Shown piece by piece: positions 1 to 8,425 of a stretch of 47,934 bases of DNA. The notes under the pieces are model-generated. The model saw nothing but the letters and a program-made list of their open reading frames with translations. It did not search any database and was not told the origin of the DNA. Positions within the stretch are counted from its first letter, which is position 1. Every line of letters begins with the position of its first letter. Made by a program: the position numbers and the translations under genes. The DNA comes from an uncultured Eggerthellaceae bacterium (GTDB taxonomy: Bacteria; Actinomycetota; Coriobacteriia; Coriobacteriales; Eggerthellaceae). The stretch is from positions 1 through 47,934 of the forward strand of contig CAKUNS010000012.1 of the NCBI GenBank assembly GCA_934668515.1, written 5' to 3'.

Positions 1-61
1 ATTACCCCCCTCGCGCGCCCGGGTCAAGGGCAGGGCCGCGCTCCACAGGGACTCCACAACC

Positions 62-167
62 GGGCGGGCGGGGCGCATGGGGCGGCGGGCGGGGACCCGC
101 GGGCGATGCCGAGAGAAGGGAAAGGCCGGAGACGCATGAGATGCCGGGGCGGGGCCGGGGCAAGGGG
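62..167 (+). repeat. Two G-quadruplex-type G-run clusters
   Basis: On the + strand, six runs of three or four G lie within 62-94. Four runs of exactly four G, separated by 1, 2 and 3 bases, lie within 146-167. Both satisfy the usual G3+N1-7 quadruplex pattern, and the second is unusually perfect. Folding in the cell is inference. Confidence 0.6.
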
Positions 168-353
168 CCAGCGAGACGGACGGCGAACGAAGCGCTCGAA
201 CGCGAGAAGAGGAAGCTGGGGCCGCACGGGGACCCCTTTCGGGACAGTGCCTTAGCATGAAGCCGCGCATCAGAGGCGTGTGCCGCATTGGATCGAAGGC
301 CCGCACGCTTTGACTTAGGCGCCCGCCTGAATCCAAACGATAGCCTCACTAAA

Positions 354-425
354 CGAAAGGCACGACGAAGAATATTGATGTTGAGGCCATCAGAGTTCTT
401 CTTTTTAGACAGGCCGTGCCTTTCG
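354..425. repeat. Inverted repeat, 11-bp arms, 50-base loop
   Basis: The arm at 354-364 (cgaaaggcacg) is the exact reverse complement of 415-425. Inside the loop a second pair (gaagaa near 367, ttcttc near 396) could stack beneath it, so an RNA from this region would form one long imperfect hairpin. No transposase or gene is attached to it. Confidence 0.45.
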
Positions 426-718
426 CAGGGCATACTTTACCGTTTCCCACTTGCCCCTCACGGCACAATCCAATATCAAGTAACGGCGTTACCTTTCTGT
501 TATCTACTGTTGGATTTTTGATTGAAAGCCAACGCGTTCCCCAATGAAACGTATGCGTAAATGGGTTTACTCGAGTAAGAAACTTTGAATCTCAGAGGCC
601 GCTTTCTACATCTCCCCTCCACAACCGTTCATCGCACCCCGAATCAGCCTCCAGCAAAGACTTCTCAGGGGCTCTTTCTTACGCGCGACTGATTAATAGA
701 ACCTCATCTTTCACCGCA

Positions 719-751
719 TAAAAAGAAGTGCGCCGAATCCGACGCACTTCT
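719..751 (-). terminator. Intrinsic terminator of the smpB-side cluster
   Basis: A 9-bp perfect stem (724-732 with 743-751) with a 10-base loop is followed on the minus strand by a run of T (tctttttat). It lies about 85 bases past the stop of the last minus-strand gene, so it plausibly ends the long ftsEX-rnr-smpB transcript. Confidence 0.8.
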
Positions 752-835
752 AACAACATGTATTGATGTAACTTCATAGACGATAAAGCTTTGACCACAA
801 ATAAACGTCTTCCATATATAGACCAAGCCCCGCGA

Positions 836-1390
836 TTAGCGCTTGAATTTCTTGAACTTCTTCCCAGGAAGGAAATCCAGAACCTCAGCGATATCGTCGT
901 ATGCCGCCTTCAACTCGTCCCCCACTTCCTTGCCCGCATGGTAAAGCGTATTCAAATCGGAGGCGGCTTCTTTAAGTTCTTCCTTCGCGTGAGAGTTCTT
1001 CGCGTCGTTCTTTTTTTGCTCTAGCTTGTCCGGAACCGTCTTGGCTTTGACTTTCATTTTTCCGGCGGCGTTTCCAGCCAAATAGGCAAGCGACTCTTCC
1101 TTAACCTCTTTGGCTTTGGGAGCCGTTTGATGCTTTGGCGCAGAGGAAGCCTGCGCAACGAGCTCTGACTCAGCATCGTCAGGATCGCCACTTTGCTCGT
1201 TGACTGCGGAATCGGCAGACTCATACTGCGAGGCCTCTACACCATCGTAGTAATACTCGACCTCTTCGCCGTTCTCGTCGACGATGGCAAAACCAAGCTC
1301 ATTGCCCTCTTCGTCTTCAATATAGTAGGCGATGTCGTCTTCGGTGTACTCAAGCTCGATGAGCTCGAAGTCATCGTGGTTCTCGGCCAT
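836..1390 (-). CDS. Hypothetical charged protein, 184 aa
   Basis: I do not recognise this protein. Its first 80 residues are strongly acidic and tyrosine-rich (runs of D, E and Y). The middle is an Ala/Gln/Lys linker. The C-terminal half is Lys/Glu-rich and predicted helical, ending in a basic GKKFKKFKR tail. No signal peptide or membrane segment is visible. A GGAGG sequence about 8 bases upstream of the ATG supports the start. The gene begins 24 bases after smpB ends and is followed by a terminator, so it is probably the last gene of the same transcript. The opposite charges of the two halves suggest a nucleic-acid or ribosome partner, but that is speculation. Confidence 0.75.
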   Translation of the reverse strand: MAENHDDFELIELEYTEDDIAYYIEDEEGNELGFAIVDENGEEVEYYYDGVEASQYESADSAVNEQSGDPDDAESELVAQASSAPKHQTAPKAKEVKEESLAYLAGNAAGKMKVKAKTVPDKLEQKKNDAKNSHAKEELKEAASDLNTLYHAGKEVGDELKAAYDDIAEVLDFLPGKKFKKFKR

Positions 1391-1414
1391 ACGTCCGTCC
1401 TCCGAAAGGGCCTG

Positions 1415-1879
1415 TTAGCGAACGCGCTCTTTCAGCGCACGCTGAATATCGCGCTGCTGATCGCGCTCGGCAATGGATTGGCGCTTGTCATGGATCTTCT
1501 TACCGCGTGCGACCGCGATCTCGACCTTCACAAGCGAGTTCTCTTTGAAGTACATCTGCGTCGGGACAACCGCCATACCGCGCTCGCGAACCTTCTGCTC
1601 GATAAGACGGATCTCTTTCTTATGCAGGAGCAACTTGCGCTTACGGTCAGGGTCGACGTTAGCGATGTTGCCGTTACGATAAGGCGCGATATGGACATTA
1701 TGCAGCCATGCCTCGCCACCGCGAATCAAAACGAAACAGTCGGTAAGCTGGCAGTTATTCTCGCGAAGGGACCTGACTTCGGTTCCCGACAGCTCGATGC
1801 CCGCCTCAAAGCGCTCGAGAATCTCATACTCGTGGAATGCGCGGCGATTCTTCGCGATAAGCTTTCGTTCGCGTTTCAT
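1415..1879 (-). CDS. smpB: SsrA-binding protein SmpB
   Basis: This is a 154-residue protein of normal SmpB length that binds tmRNA and delivers it to stalled ribosomes in trans-translation. The family signature near the start (KNRRAFHEYEILERFEAGIE) and the text GTEVRSLRENNCQL match SmpB, and the basic C-terminal tail (DKRQSIAERDQQRDIQRALKER) that enters the decoding centre is present. The frame is open further upstream, but I place the start at the MKRERKLIAKNRR methionine because that is where family homology begins. Only one base separates it from the preceding stop (TAAGATG), which suggests translational coupling. The partner tmRNA gene is not seen in this window. Confidence 0.95.
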   Translation of the reverse strand: MKRERKLIAKNRRAFHEYEILERFEAGIELSGTEVRSLRENNCQLTDCFVLIRGGEAWLHNVHIAPYRNGNIANVDPDRKRKLLLHKKEIRLIEQKVRERGMAVVPTQMYFKENSLVKVEIAVARGKKIHDKRQSIAERDQQRDIQRALKERVR

Positions 1880-1880
1880 C

Positions 1881-2150
1881 TTACCAATACCCCTTCGAGT
1901 GCCTGCGCTTGCGAGTCTGCTTTTCGGGCCTGAAGTCAAGCTCAAGCTGCCCGTCAACGACGGCGTTCGAGGCTTTTTTCTTCTCGATCTTGTCGATAGA
2001 CCACGAAACAGCATCTTTTCCGTACAGCTCAAGCATGCGCATGCGCGCATCATGCTGATTGTCCTTCGAGTTAAGACGAGCGTCGCTCTCGAATTCAAAG
2101 AAGCCCGAACCGCGTACGTCTGCCGCCGCGGGTGAAATGTAATGTGCCAT
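1881..2150 (-). CDS. Small hypothetical protein between rnr and smpB, about 89 aa
   Basis: The frame begins MAHYISPAAADVRGSGFFEF and ends in a basic tail (RKRRHSKGYW). The centre carries a charged stretch (IDKIEKKKASNAVVDGQLEL). I do not recognise the family. Its stop is one base before the smpB start, so its translation probably feeds smpB. The start is uncertain: an in-frame ATG lies 12 bases upstream (2162) and others lie further up to 2219, and none has a clear ribosome-binding site. Tight placement and normal amino-acid composition support a real gene. Confidence 0.6.
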   Translation of the reverse strand: MAHYISPAAADVRGSGFFEFESDARLNSKDNQHDARMRMLELYGKDAVSWSIDKIEKKKASNAVVDGQLELDFRPEKQTRKRRHSKGYW

Positions 2151-2222
2151 GAAAGTAGTCATGGGTGGAATGATACCACGCGCACGCGCCATGGAGGCGA
2201 GATCGCAGAGGGCACCCAAGCT

Positions 2223-4343
2223 TCACGAATGCGTTACCGGCTTCTTCCCGTTTTTGCGAATGGGCTTGAAGTCGAGACGGCGCGTCCTTCTATCGGCCGA
2301 CACCAACATGACGGCCATCTGCTGCCCCAAGCGGTACTCTCGACCGGAGTCGGCGCCAATCAAACGGTGGCGAAGCGAATCGAACAGGAAATACTCACGG
2401 CCCAAGTCCTCGATGCGGATCATCCCCTCGGCGGTATTCTCGAGCTGAACGAACAAGCCGTACGAAGTGGCCCCCGTCACCATCGCCGAGAACGTTTCGC
2501 CGACATGCTGCTCCATCAGTTCAACGATCTTGACCATCTGCGATTCCTGCGATGCCTTCTCAGCTTCGCGCTCCATTTTCGAAGAATGCTCGGCGATCCA
2601 CGCAAGATTCGACACTTCCTGGTCGAATTTCTCACTGCGCTTTGCAAGCGCGGCTTTGAGCATCCGATGCACGACAAGGTCGGGATAACGCCTGATCGGA
2701 CTAGTGAAATGGCAATATGCCTCGCTTGCAAGGCCGTAATGGGGCTCGCACTCGGGCTTGTAGACGGCGCGCATCATAGAGCGAAGAACGATCATGTTGA
2801 CCAGCTTGCCCTCGGGGCGACCCTCCGAGAACGAGACCGCTGCAGCCACAGCATGAGGATCACCAGACAAAAGCCAATGAGCTCCGATCTTCTTGAACCA
2901 CGGGTACTCGTCCAACACAGGGATCAATCCCTCAAGGCTGTCGTACGAAGGAGCTTCGTGAACGCGATAAATGCACGGGAAGGACTTGTCGCGAAGGAAT
3001 CGCGCAACCGTCTCGTTCGCAAGGATCATGGATTCTTCGATGAGCTCGGTTGCATCGGTCTTACAGCGCAAATCGACATCGACCGGCGCCCCTTCCGTAT
3101 CAAGACGAACGCGAGCTTCCACGGTCTTGAAATCAATGCCACCGACCTCGCATCGGGTGGCTGCGCGCTGCTTGGCGATGAAGGAAAGACCGCAAATGCG
3201 TTTGGCAAGGTCACCCGAAAGCGCGAGAACTTCGGGCACGGCGATGGAAAGAGCTGGTGTCGAAACATCGCCGTCCTTGTTTTCAAGAAGCTCTTGAGCC
3301 TGGTCGTAGGTAAGACGCGCCGCCGACTCGATGATCGCAGGGTAGATATCCGAGGAAAGCACCTTACCGTCGGCGTCGAGATACATGTCAACCGTCATCG
3401 TTCGGCGAGCTTCGAAAGGACGAAGCGAGCACAAATCGCAGGAAAGCTCTTCCGGAAGCATGGGAATCACTCGGTCGACAAGATACACGCTGGTTGCGCG
3501 CCTTCGTGCATCGAGGTCGATCGAAGAGCCCCATGGAACATAATGCCCAACATCGGCGATATGGACACCAAGACGCCAAACGGCACCGCTTTGTGGATTA
3601 GAAACGGGTTCGAGTGAAACCGCATCATCGAAGTCGCGAGCATCGGCTGGATCGATGGTGAAGATAAAGCGCTTGCGAAGGTCGCGATATCCCTGGCTCA
3701 ACGCGCTTTCAACGTCAAGTTTCGAATCGCGAGCCTGCTCGAGCGAAGCTTCCGAAAACGAAGTCTCGAACTTATGACGCCCGACGATGAGGTCGATCGG
3801 AATGCGCTCATCATCAGCTTCGCCCAAGACCTCTTGGACGATTCCCGTCGCTGCGCTGTTCCTTGTGGGAAAAGAAGTGATGCGGACGCTGACAATCGAA
3901 CCGTCGGGAATGCCCGGCGTATCCTTAATCTGAGTGAAGATGTCGTAATTGATGCGCGGGTCTTCAGGAACAACGACACCGAACGGTTCAGCGATCTCGT
4001 AACGTCCGACGATGACGTCATGCGCGCGCTGAACAACGGCGACGACACGCGCAAAAGGTTTCTTGCCCGAACCCGAACCTGACTTGCGTCCACCCCTGTT
4101 CGAACGTTCCTCAGAACCCGCATCGGTTTCATGCTGAGGCATGCGGTACTTTCCCTGATTGGGCAACGGCGCGATATCGACCAAGTCGCCATCGAATGCG
4201 CCGTGCATTTTCGACTTAGGGATGAAATACTCACCTTCGGCAGTGACGACAAAGCCATAACCGCCGGGACGAGCCGAAAGCGTTCCTCGGGGATGGCCTT
4301 TGGGCATACGACGAGTATGAGATCTTCTACGAGGCATAGGCAT
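2223..4343 (-). CDS. rnr: Ribonuclease R (VacB/RNase II family)
   Basis: A 706-residue 3'-5' exoribonuclease that degrades structured RNA and helps clear mRNAs rescued by trans-translation. The basic N-terminus is followed by cold-shock-like RNA-binding segments. The RNB catalytic core carries DPADARDFDDAVSLE with the metal-binding aspartates, and the HCTSPIRRYPDLVVHR-type motif appears as CHFTSPIRRYPDL. A C-terminal S1 domain reads GETFSAMVTGATSYGLFVQ. A Ser/Lys/Arg-rich linker (GSEERSNRGGRKSGSGSGKK) sits near residues 74-94. The ATG overlaps the stop of the upstream protease by one base (TAATG). Its position two genes before smpB fits the known functional link between RNase R, SmpB and tmRNA. 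Confidence 0.95.
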   Translation of the reverse strand: MPMPRRRSHTRRMPKGHPRGTLSARPGGYGFVVTAEGEYFIPKSKMHGAFDGDLVDIAPLPNQGKYRMPQHETDAGSEERSNRGGRKSGSGSGKKPFARVVAVVQRAHDVIVGRYEIAEPFGVVVPEDPRINYDIFTQIKDTPGIPDGSIVSVRITSFPTRNSAATGIVQEVLGEADDERIPIDLIVGRHKFETSFSEASLEQARDSKLDVESALSQGYRDLRKRFIFTIDPADARDFDDAVSLEPVSNPQSGAVWRLGVHIADVGHYVPWGSSIDLDARRRATSVYLVDRVIPMLPEELSCDLCSLRPFEARRTMTVDMYLDADGKVLSSDIYPAIIESAARLTYDQAQELLENKDGDVSTPALSIAVPEVLALSGDLAKRICGLSFIAKQRAATRCEVGGIDFKTVEARVRLDTEGAPVDVDLRCKTDATELIEESMILANETVARFLRDKSFPCIYRVHEAPSYDSLEGLIPVLDEYPWFKKIGAHWLLSGDPHAVAAAVSFSEGRPEGKLVNMIVLRSMMRAVYKPECEPHYGLASEAYCHFTSPIRRYPDLVVHRMLKAALAKRSEKFDQEVSNLAWIAEHSSKMEREAEKASQESQMVKIVELMEQHVGETFSAMVTGATSYGLFVQLENTAEGMIRIEDLGREYFLFDSLRHRLIGADSGREYRLGQQMAVMLVSADRRTRRLDFKPIRKNGKKPVTHS

Positions 4344-5638
4344 TAATTCGAAAGAAGGCCGCTGGCATAGCCAATGGCGTAATCGTACTGAGCGTCACCG
4401 GAATCTCCGTTGACAACGGTGATATCGGGGTTGATGCCGGTTTTATCAATGCTTCGGCCCTGGGCTGTGAGGTAATAAGCAGCCGTATAGCGGATGGCGC
4501 CGCCGAACGACAACTCGCGAACAACCTGGACGGAGCCCTTTCCAAGCGTGGCTTCACCAACGATAGTGCCGCGCTGCGTTTCCTTGAATGCGGCGGCGAG
4601 CACCTCGGCACTGGCTGCAGTGTTTTTGTTGACAAGCACAACCAAAGGCCTGACGGCAGCGCTCGTGCCCGAAACAGCTTTTGCGCTTGTGCCGTTCTTG
4701 GTTTGAATCTGCACTACGTTACCGCTGTTGATGAATAAGCTGGCGATGCTGACAGCTTGGTTAAGATAGCCGCCCGGGTTGTCGCGCAAGTCAAGGACAT
4801 AAGCCTCGACGCCCTGAGCCTCAAGCTCTTCAACTGCCTTGCGAACAAGCTCGGAAGAATTCTGCGTGAACTGCTTGATGTTGATATAGCCAACGCCATC
4901 GTTAACGGAAGTGGTGATGTTGCGCGACGAAGACGGCTCGCACGGAAGCGCAGTGGTGAACTCTTGCCCGCCTGTCGACTCAAGCGACTCGGGTCGACGC
5001 CATGTGATTGCGACAGACTGGCCTTCCAGATTGTTGAGTGCGGCGATAACTTCGGCACGGGTCCAAGCCTGAGCACGATCGCCATTGATGGCAACAATGA
5101 AGTCGCCCACACGAACATCGGAAAGCTGCGCTGCAGAACCTTCGAACACATCGACTGCATATGCTTGGCCGTTGTATTCAGAGAACATCACGCCAACACC
5201 TGCATACCCCTCGGCGTCGTCAGACAACAGCTGGCTGTAGCGAGAGGGGTCGAAGTAGCGGAAGTAGGGATCGTCCGAGGCTTTCGAGAACGAGGCCATG
5301 ACCTCGTTCGTAGCCGCATCAAGGTCGTATGAGTCCATCGAATCGGCGTTGAGGACCTCTTCAACTTCGCTCATTCTGGCAGACAGCGCATTATAAACGT
5401 CCTTTTTAGAGGCCGCTGCTTTGGAGTCTTCAACACCCGTCACAGACTGAGGAAACCCGAGCGACTGCAACCACATGGAGTTGCCACGGACGAAGAAGCC
5501 CAGCAGAAAAGCGCCGCAAATAGCAAGTATGACCAGGGATGACCTGATCATACGTAAATTGCGCGCACGTTTTTTCCGCGTGCGCGCTGCAAGTCGAGAT
5601 TGACTCTTAGTATTATTATCTTGCGAATCCATAGACAT
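4343..5638 (-). CDS. S41-family C-terminal processing peptidase
   Basis: A 431-residue membrane-anchored serine protease. A basic cytoplasmic N-terminus (RKKRARNLR) is followed by one transmembrane segment (about residues 31-50), a PDZ domain (YAVDVFEGSAAQLSDVRVGDFIVAINGD) and the S41 catalytic domain. The catalytic Ser is in NTAASAEVLAAA (about residue 343) and the Lys in ATLGKGSVQ (about residue 367); this 24-residue spacing resembles CtpA/CtpB/Prc. Such proteases trim or degrade extracytoplasmic proteins. The stop overlaps the rnr start. An in-frame ATG two codons in is an alternative start, and neither has a clear ribosome-binding site. Proximity to ftsEX suggests a link to cell-wall remodelling, which is inference. 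Confidence 0.93.
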   Translation of the reverse strand: MSMDSQDNNTKSQSRLAARTRKKRARNLRMIRSSLVILAICGAFLLGFFVRGNSMWLQSLGFPQSVTGVEDSKAAASKKDVYNALSARMSEVEEVLNADSMDSYDLDAATNEVMASFSKASDDPYFRYFDPSRYSQLLSDDAEGYAGVGVMFSEYNGQAYAVDVFEGSAAQLSDVRVGDFIVAINGDRAQAWTRAEVIAALNNLEGQSVAITWRRPESLESTGGQEFTTALPCEPSSSRNITTSVNDGVGYINIKQFTQNSSELVRKAVEELEAQGVEAYVLDLRDNPGGYLNQAVSIASLFINSGNVVQIQTKNGTSAKAVSGTSAAVRPLVVLVNKNTAASAEVLAAAFKETQRGTIVGEATLGKGSVQVVRELSFGGAIRYTAAYYLTAQGRSIDKTGINPDITVVNGDSGDAQYDYAIGYASGLLSN

Positions 5639-5656
5639 CAGGATAAGCCAGCAATG

Positions 5657-6568
5657 CTAAACCTTCAAGTAGCGACGCATTGCAAACGCCGAACCAATAA
5701 GGCCGATGACCAGACCTGCGACAAGAAGACCAACGTAAATGAGCACGTAAGTCTGACCAGCGACATCCATGGGCAGGAAGGTAAGCGCAGACTGAACCTT
5801 GGGCAATGCAACCCTATGTATAAGCTCGATGCTGCCGATAGCCAAGAGCGAACCGATGATGGCATGCATGGCACCTTCCATCAGGAACGGCCCGCGAATG
5901 AACCCATTCGAAGCACCTACCAAGCGCATGATGGCGATCTCCTTGCGCCTTGCCAAAATAGCGAGGCGAATAGTGTTGTTGATGAACACCATGGCGATGA
6001 AGATCAACAGCACGATCAAAGCAAGACCGATGTAGCGAACGTAACTAGTGAGCTGGAACAGTCGCTCGACGGTTTTCTGACCATACTTCAGCGAATCAGC
6101 GGGCTTACTGGGCTCGTCGCAAGCCTTCTTGAACGTGGAGTTTGCCACGATTTGATCTGCAACGGACTCAACCATCTGCGGATCGGAAAGCTCGATGGTC
6201 AGCGAAGCCGGCAACGGGTTCGCGCCGTCGAGCTGATCGACGATCTCGGGATTCGAAGACATGGCGCGGAAATTCTCAAGCGCCTGATCCTTCGAAACAT
6301 AGGAGACGCCAGACACGCCATCGATAGCCTTGATCTCGCTGGTGAGCGAAGAGACCTGGGAGTCGCTTACGTCGTCACTAAGATAGGCCGTGATGGTGAC
6401 TTCGCTCTCGACAGAACTAACCACGTTCTCGATGACAGCCGCACCCACCAAGAACACGCCGATGACGAACAGCGACAAGAAGATGGTGATGATGGAACCG
6501 AGCGTGGTGGACAGGTTGCGCGCAAAGCCGCGCAGAGCCTCTTTGATGAAGTAAATGAAACTAGACAT
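5657..6568 (-). CDS. ftsX: Cell division protein FtsX
   Basis: A 303-residue membrane protein of the FtsEX complex, which couples ATP hydrolysis in the cytoplasm to peptidoglycan hydrolase activation outside. One transmembrane segment lies near residues 20-45, followed by an extracytoplasmic domain (about 50-165) and three more membrane segments. The cytoplasmic loop RLAILARRKEIAIMRLVGAS is the FtsX/MacB permease signature. The start overlaps the end of ftsE by 8 bases, the usual arrangement for this pair. Confidence 0.96.
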   Translation of the reverse strand: MSSFIYFIKEALRGFARNLSTTLGSIITIFLSLFVIGVFLVGAAVIENVVSSVESEVTITAYLSDDVSDSQVSSLTSEIKAIDGVSGVSYVSKDQALENFRAMSSNPEIVDQLDGANPLPASLTIELSDPQMVESVADQIVANSTFKKACDEPSKPADSLKYGQKTVERLFQLTSYVRYIGLALIVLLIFIAMVFINNTIRLAILARRKEIAIMRLVGASNGFIRGPFLMEGAMHAIIGSLLAIGSIELIHRVALPKVQSALTFLPMDVAGQTYVLIYVGLLVAGLVIGLIGSAFAMRRYLKV

Positions 6569-7394
6569 CGAAACCGTACACTCCCCTGTCCTGATCGCGC
6601 GTCAGATGACCGCGGTCGAGCGCGATGACGCGGCGACGCATGTTGTCGACCATCTCGCGGTCGTGCGTTGCAACCAGAACCGTAGTGCCCGTGCGATTGA
6701 TTCGCTCGAGCAGGTCCATGATGCCGCGCGAGGTTTGCGGGTCGAGGTTTCCCGTAGGCTCGTCGCAGATAAGCAGCGGCGGGCGGTTCACGATGGCGCG
6801 AGCAATGGAAACACGCTGCTGCTCGCCACCAGAAAGCTGGTCGGGCATCTTGTTGAGCTTGTCCTGCAAGCCGACAAGACGCAGGACCTCGGGGACCTGG
6901 GTCTTGATGACATGGCGGCTCTTGCCGATTACCTCAAGCGCGAACGAGACGTTCTCGAAAACGGTCTTGTTCGGGAGAAGCTTGAAGTCTTGGAAGACGC
7001 AACCGATGTTGCGACGAAGATACGGAACGCGCCAATTGCGCATGCTTCCGAGATCCTCGTTCGCAACATAGATGTGTCCCTCGGTGGGCTTGAGCTCGCG
7101 AGTAAGAAGGCGGATCATAGTTGATTTGCCCGAGCCGGAATGACCAACCAAGAAGACGAACTCGCCTGCATAGATTTGCAGAGAGATGTCATGAAGGGCA
7201 GGTCTATTTGGCTGAGCAGGGTAAACCTTGGTCATATGGTCGAAAGTGATAACCGGCTCCCCCGTTTGACGAGGGGCATCTTCCACGTCGAGGACGGGAA
7301 GAGACTCGGAGAGCTGGGAACTCACTTGCCTTTGCGGTGCCGCATGACGGCCACCGGCACGCCGAGGAGACCCTTGGGTGCTTGCATTTGTCAC
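6561..7394 (-). CDS. ftsE: Cell division ATP-binding protein FtsE with N-terminal extension
   Basis: A 277-residue ABC ATPase partner of FtsX. Walker A is GHSGSGKST (84-92), the signature motif LSGGEQQ (187-193) and Walker B LLICDEPTGNLD (from about 207). Family members normally begin close to ITFDHMTKVY, so this protein carries about 48 extra N-terminal residues that are Ser/Gln/Arg-rich and probably disordered. I keep the long form because its start is a GTG preceded at 6-7 bases by CGGAG, a credible ribosome-binding site. A shorter protein starting near MTKVYP remains possible. Confidence 0.93.
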   Translation of the reverse strand: MTNASTQGSPRRAGGRHAAPQRQVSSQLSESLPVLDVEDAPRQTGEPVITFDHMTKVYPAQPNRPALHDISLQIYAGEFVFLVGHSGSGKSTMIRLLTRELKPTEGHIYVANEDLGSMRNWRVPYLRRNIGCVFQDFKLLPNKTVFENVSFALEVIGKSRHVIKTQVPEVLRLVGLQDKLNKMPDQLSGGEQQRVSIARAIVNRPPLLICDEPTGNLDPQTSRGIMDLLERINRTGTTVLVATHDREMVDNMRRRVIALDRGHLTRDQDRGVYGFDV

Positions 7395-7448
7395 AGAATA
7401 CTCCGTTCAGATTGCACGATTACTATGACAACCTTAAATTTTAGCAGA

Positions 7449-8423
7449 CTAGGCTCGCGACCTAACCCTCTCCACGGCATCAACAATCGCAGCAGCGTCC
7501 ATCTTGAAGTAGTCAAGAAGTTCTTCGAACGCACCCGATTTGCCGAAGCGATCCTTCATTCCGATCATTTCCATAGGAGCGGGCTCGTTCTGAACGAGCG
7601 TCTCGGCAACGGCGGAACCAAGGCCGCCGTAAACGCTGTGCTCCTCGGCGGTGACGACGCAGCCGGTCTTGCGAACCGATGCAAGGATGGCTTCCTCGTC
7701 GAGGGGCTTTACCGAGAATGCGTCGATAACCTCGACGGAAACGCCCTTCTGCTCGAGCATGTCAGCAGCCTTGAGAGCCTGATCGATCATCACGCCGCAA
7801 GCGACGATGGTAGCATCGGTGCCCTCGCGCAGCACGTAAGCGCGACCGAGTTCGAGCTGGACGCCCTCGGCATACACGGCAGGAACGGAAGCGCGGCCCA
7901 TACGAACGTAGACAGGACCCGGGGTTTCCGCGGCAAGCCTGATCGCAGCACGAGCCGCCTCATAGTCGGCGGGAACGAGAACGCGCATGTTGGGCAGACC
8001 GCGCATGAGCGAGATATCCTCGAGCATTTGATGGCTGCCGCCGTCAGGGCCGACGGAGATGCCTGCATGCGTAGGAGCGATTTTGACGTTAAGATCGCCA
8101 TAGCAAACGGTGTTGCGGATCTGGTCGTAAGCGCGACCGGTACCGAACACGGCAAACGAGCCAGTGAAGGCGATGTTGCCGGTAAGGGACAGGCCAGCAG
8201 CGACGTCGATCATGTTCTGCTCGGCGATGCCGACGTTGTACAGGCGGTCGGCATATGCCTCGCTTGCTGCAGCGAACTTCTTGGTAGTGGTAGAACCAGT
8301 AAGGTCGGCATCGACCGCGACAACGGGCATGCCCTCGTCAGCCAACTGAGCCAGCGTCACGCCGTAAGCTGCACGGGTGGCTTTCTTTTCCTGAGCCTGG
8401 GTTGCATCTGCAAGCTTGATCAT
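7449..8423 (-). CDS. Transketolase, C-terminal half
   Basis: A 324-residue protein carrying the pyrimidine-binding and C-terminal domains of transketolase. It begins with TRAAYGVTLAQLADEG, contains the PYR-domain text FVDVGIAEQNM-like NVGIAEQNMIDVAAG with the catalytic Glu that activates thiamine diphosphate, and ends with the TK C domain (KTGCVVTAEEHSVYGGLGSA). It works with the next-upstream gene as a two-subunit enzyme of the non-oxidative pentose phosphate pathway. The two genes are separated by two bases, consistent with equimolar production. Confidence 0.94.
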   Translation of the reverse strand: MIKLADATQAQEKKATRAAYGVTLAQLADEGMPVVAVDADLTGSTTTKKFAAASEAYADRLYNVGIAEQNMIDVAAGLSLTGNIAFTGSFAVFGTGRAYDQIRNTVCYGDLNVKIAPTHAGISVGPDGGSHQMLEDISLMRGLPNMRVLVPADYEAARAAIRLAAETPGPVYVRMGRASVPAVYAEGVQLELGRAYVLREGTDATIVACGVMIDQALKAADMLEQKGVSVEVIDAFSVKPLDEEAILASVRKTGCVVTAEEHSVYGGLGSAVAETLVQNEPAPMEMIGMKDRFGKSGAFEELLDYFKMDAAAIVDAVERVRSRA

Positions 8424-8425
8424 GG

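Larger units (their letters stand above)
1..835. other. Gene-poor, G-rich leading region
   Basis: I see no convincing gene here. Roughly the first 300 bases are extremely G-rich on the + strand and read as Pro/Arg/Ala-rich translation on the other strand, which is typical of spurious frames. I looked for a tmRNA gene next to smpB and for RNase P RNA or SRP RNA signatures and did not find them. The stretch holds two G-quadruplex motifs, a long inverted repeat near 354-425, a short palindrome at 480-492, and the terminator at 719-751 that closes the minus-strand gene cluster to the right. Confidence 0.6.

Noticed and set aside
2..433. Minus-strand frame of 143 codons over the G-rich region
   Set aside because: Its translation is Pro/Arg/Ala-rich low complexity produced by high GC, with no recognisable domain or good ribosome-binding site.
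240..720. Possible tmRNA (ssrA) gene beside smpB
   Set aside because: I found no tRNA-like 3' end, no conserved 5' end and no tag frame ending in Ala-Ala-stop on either strand.
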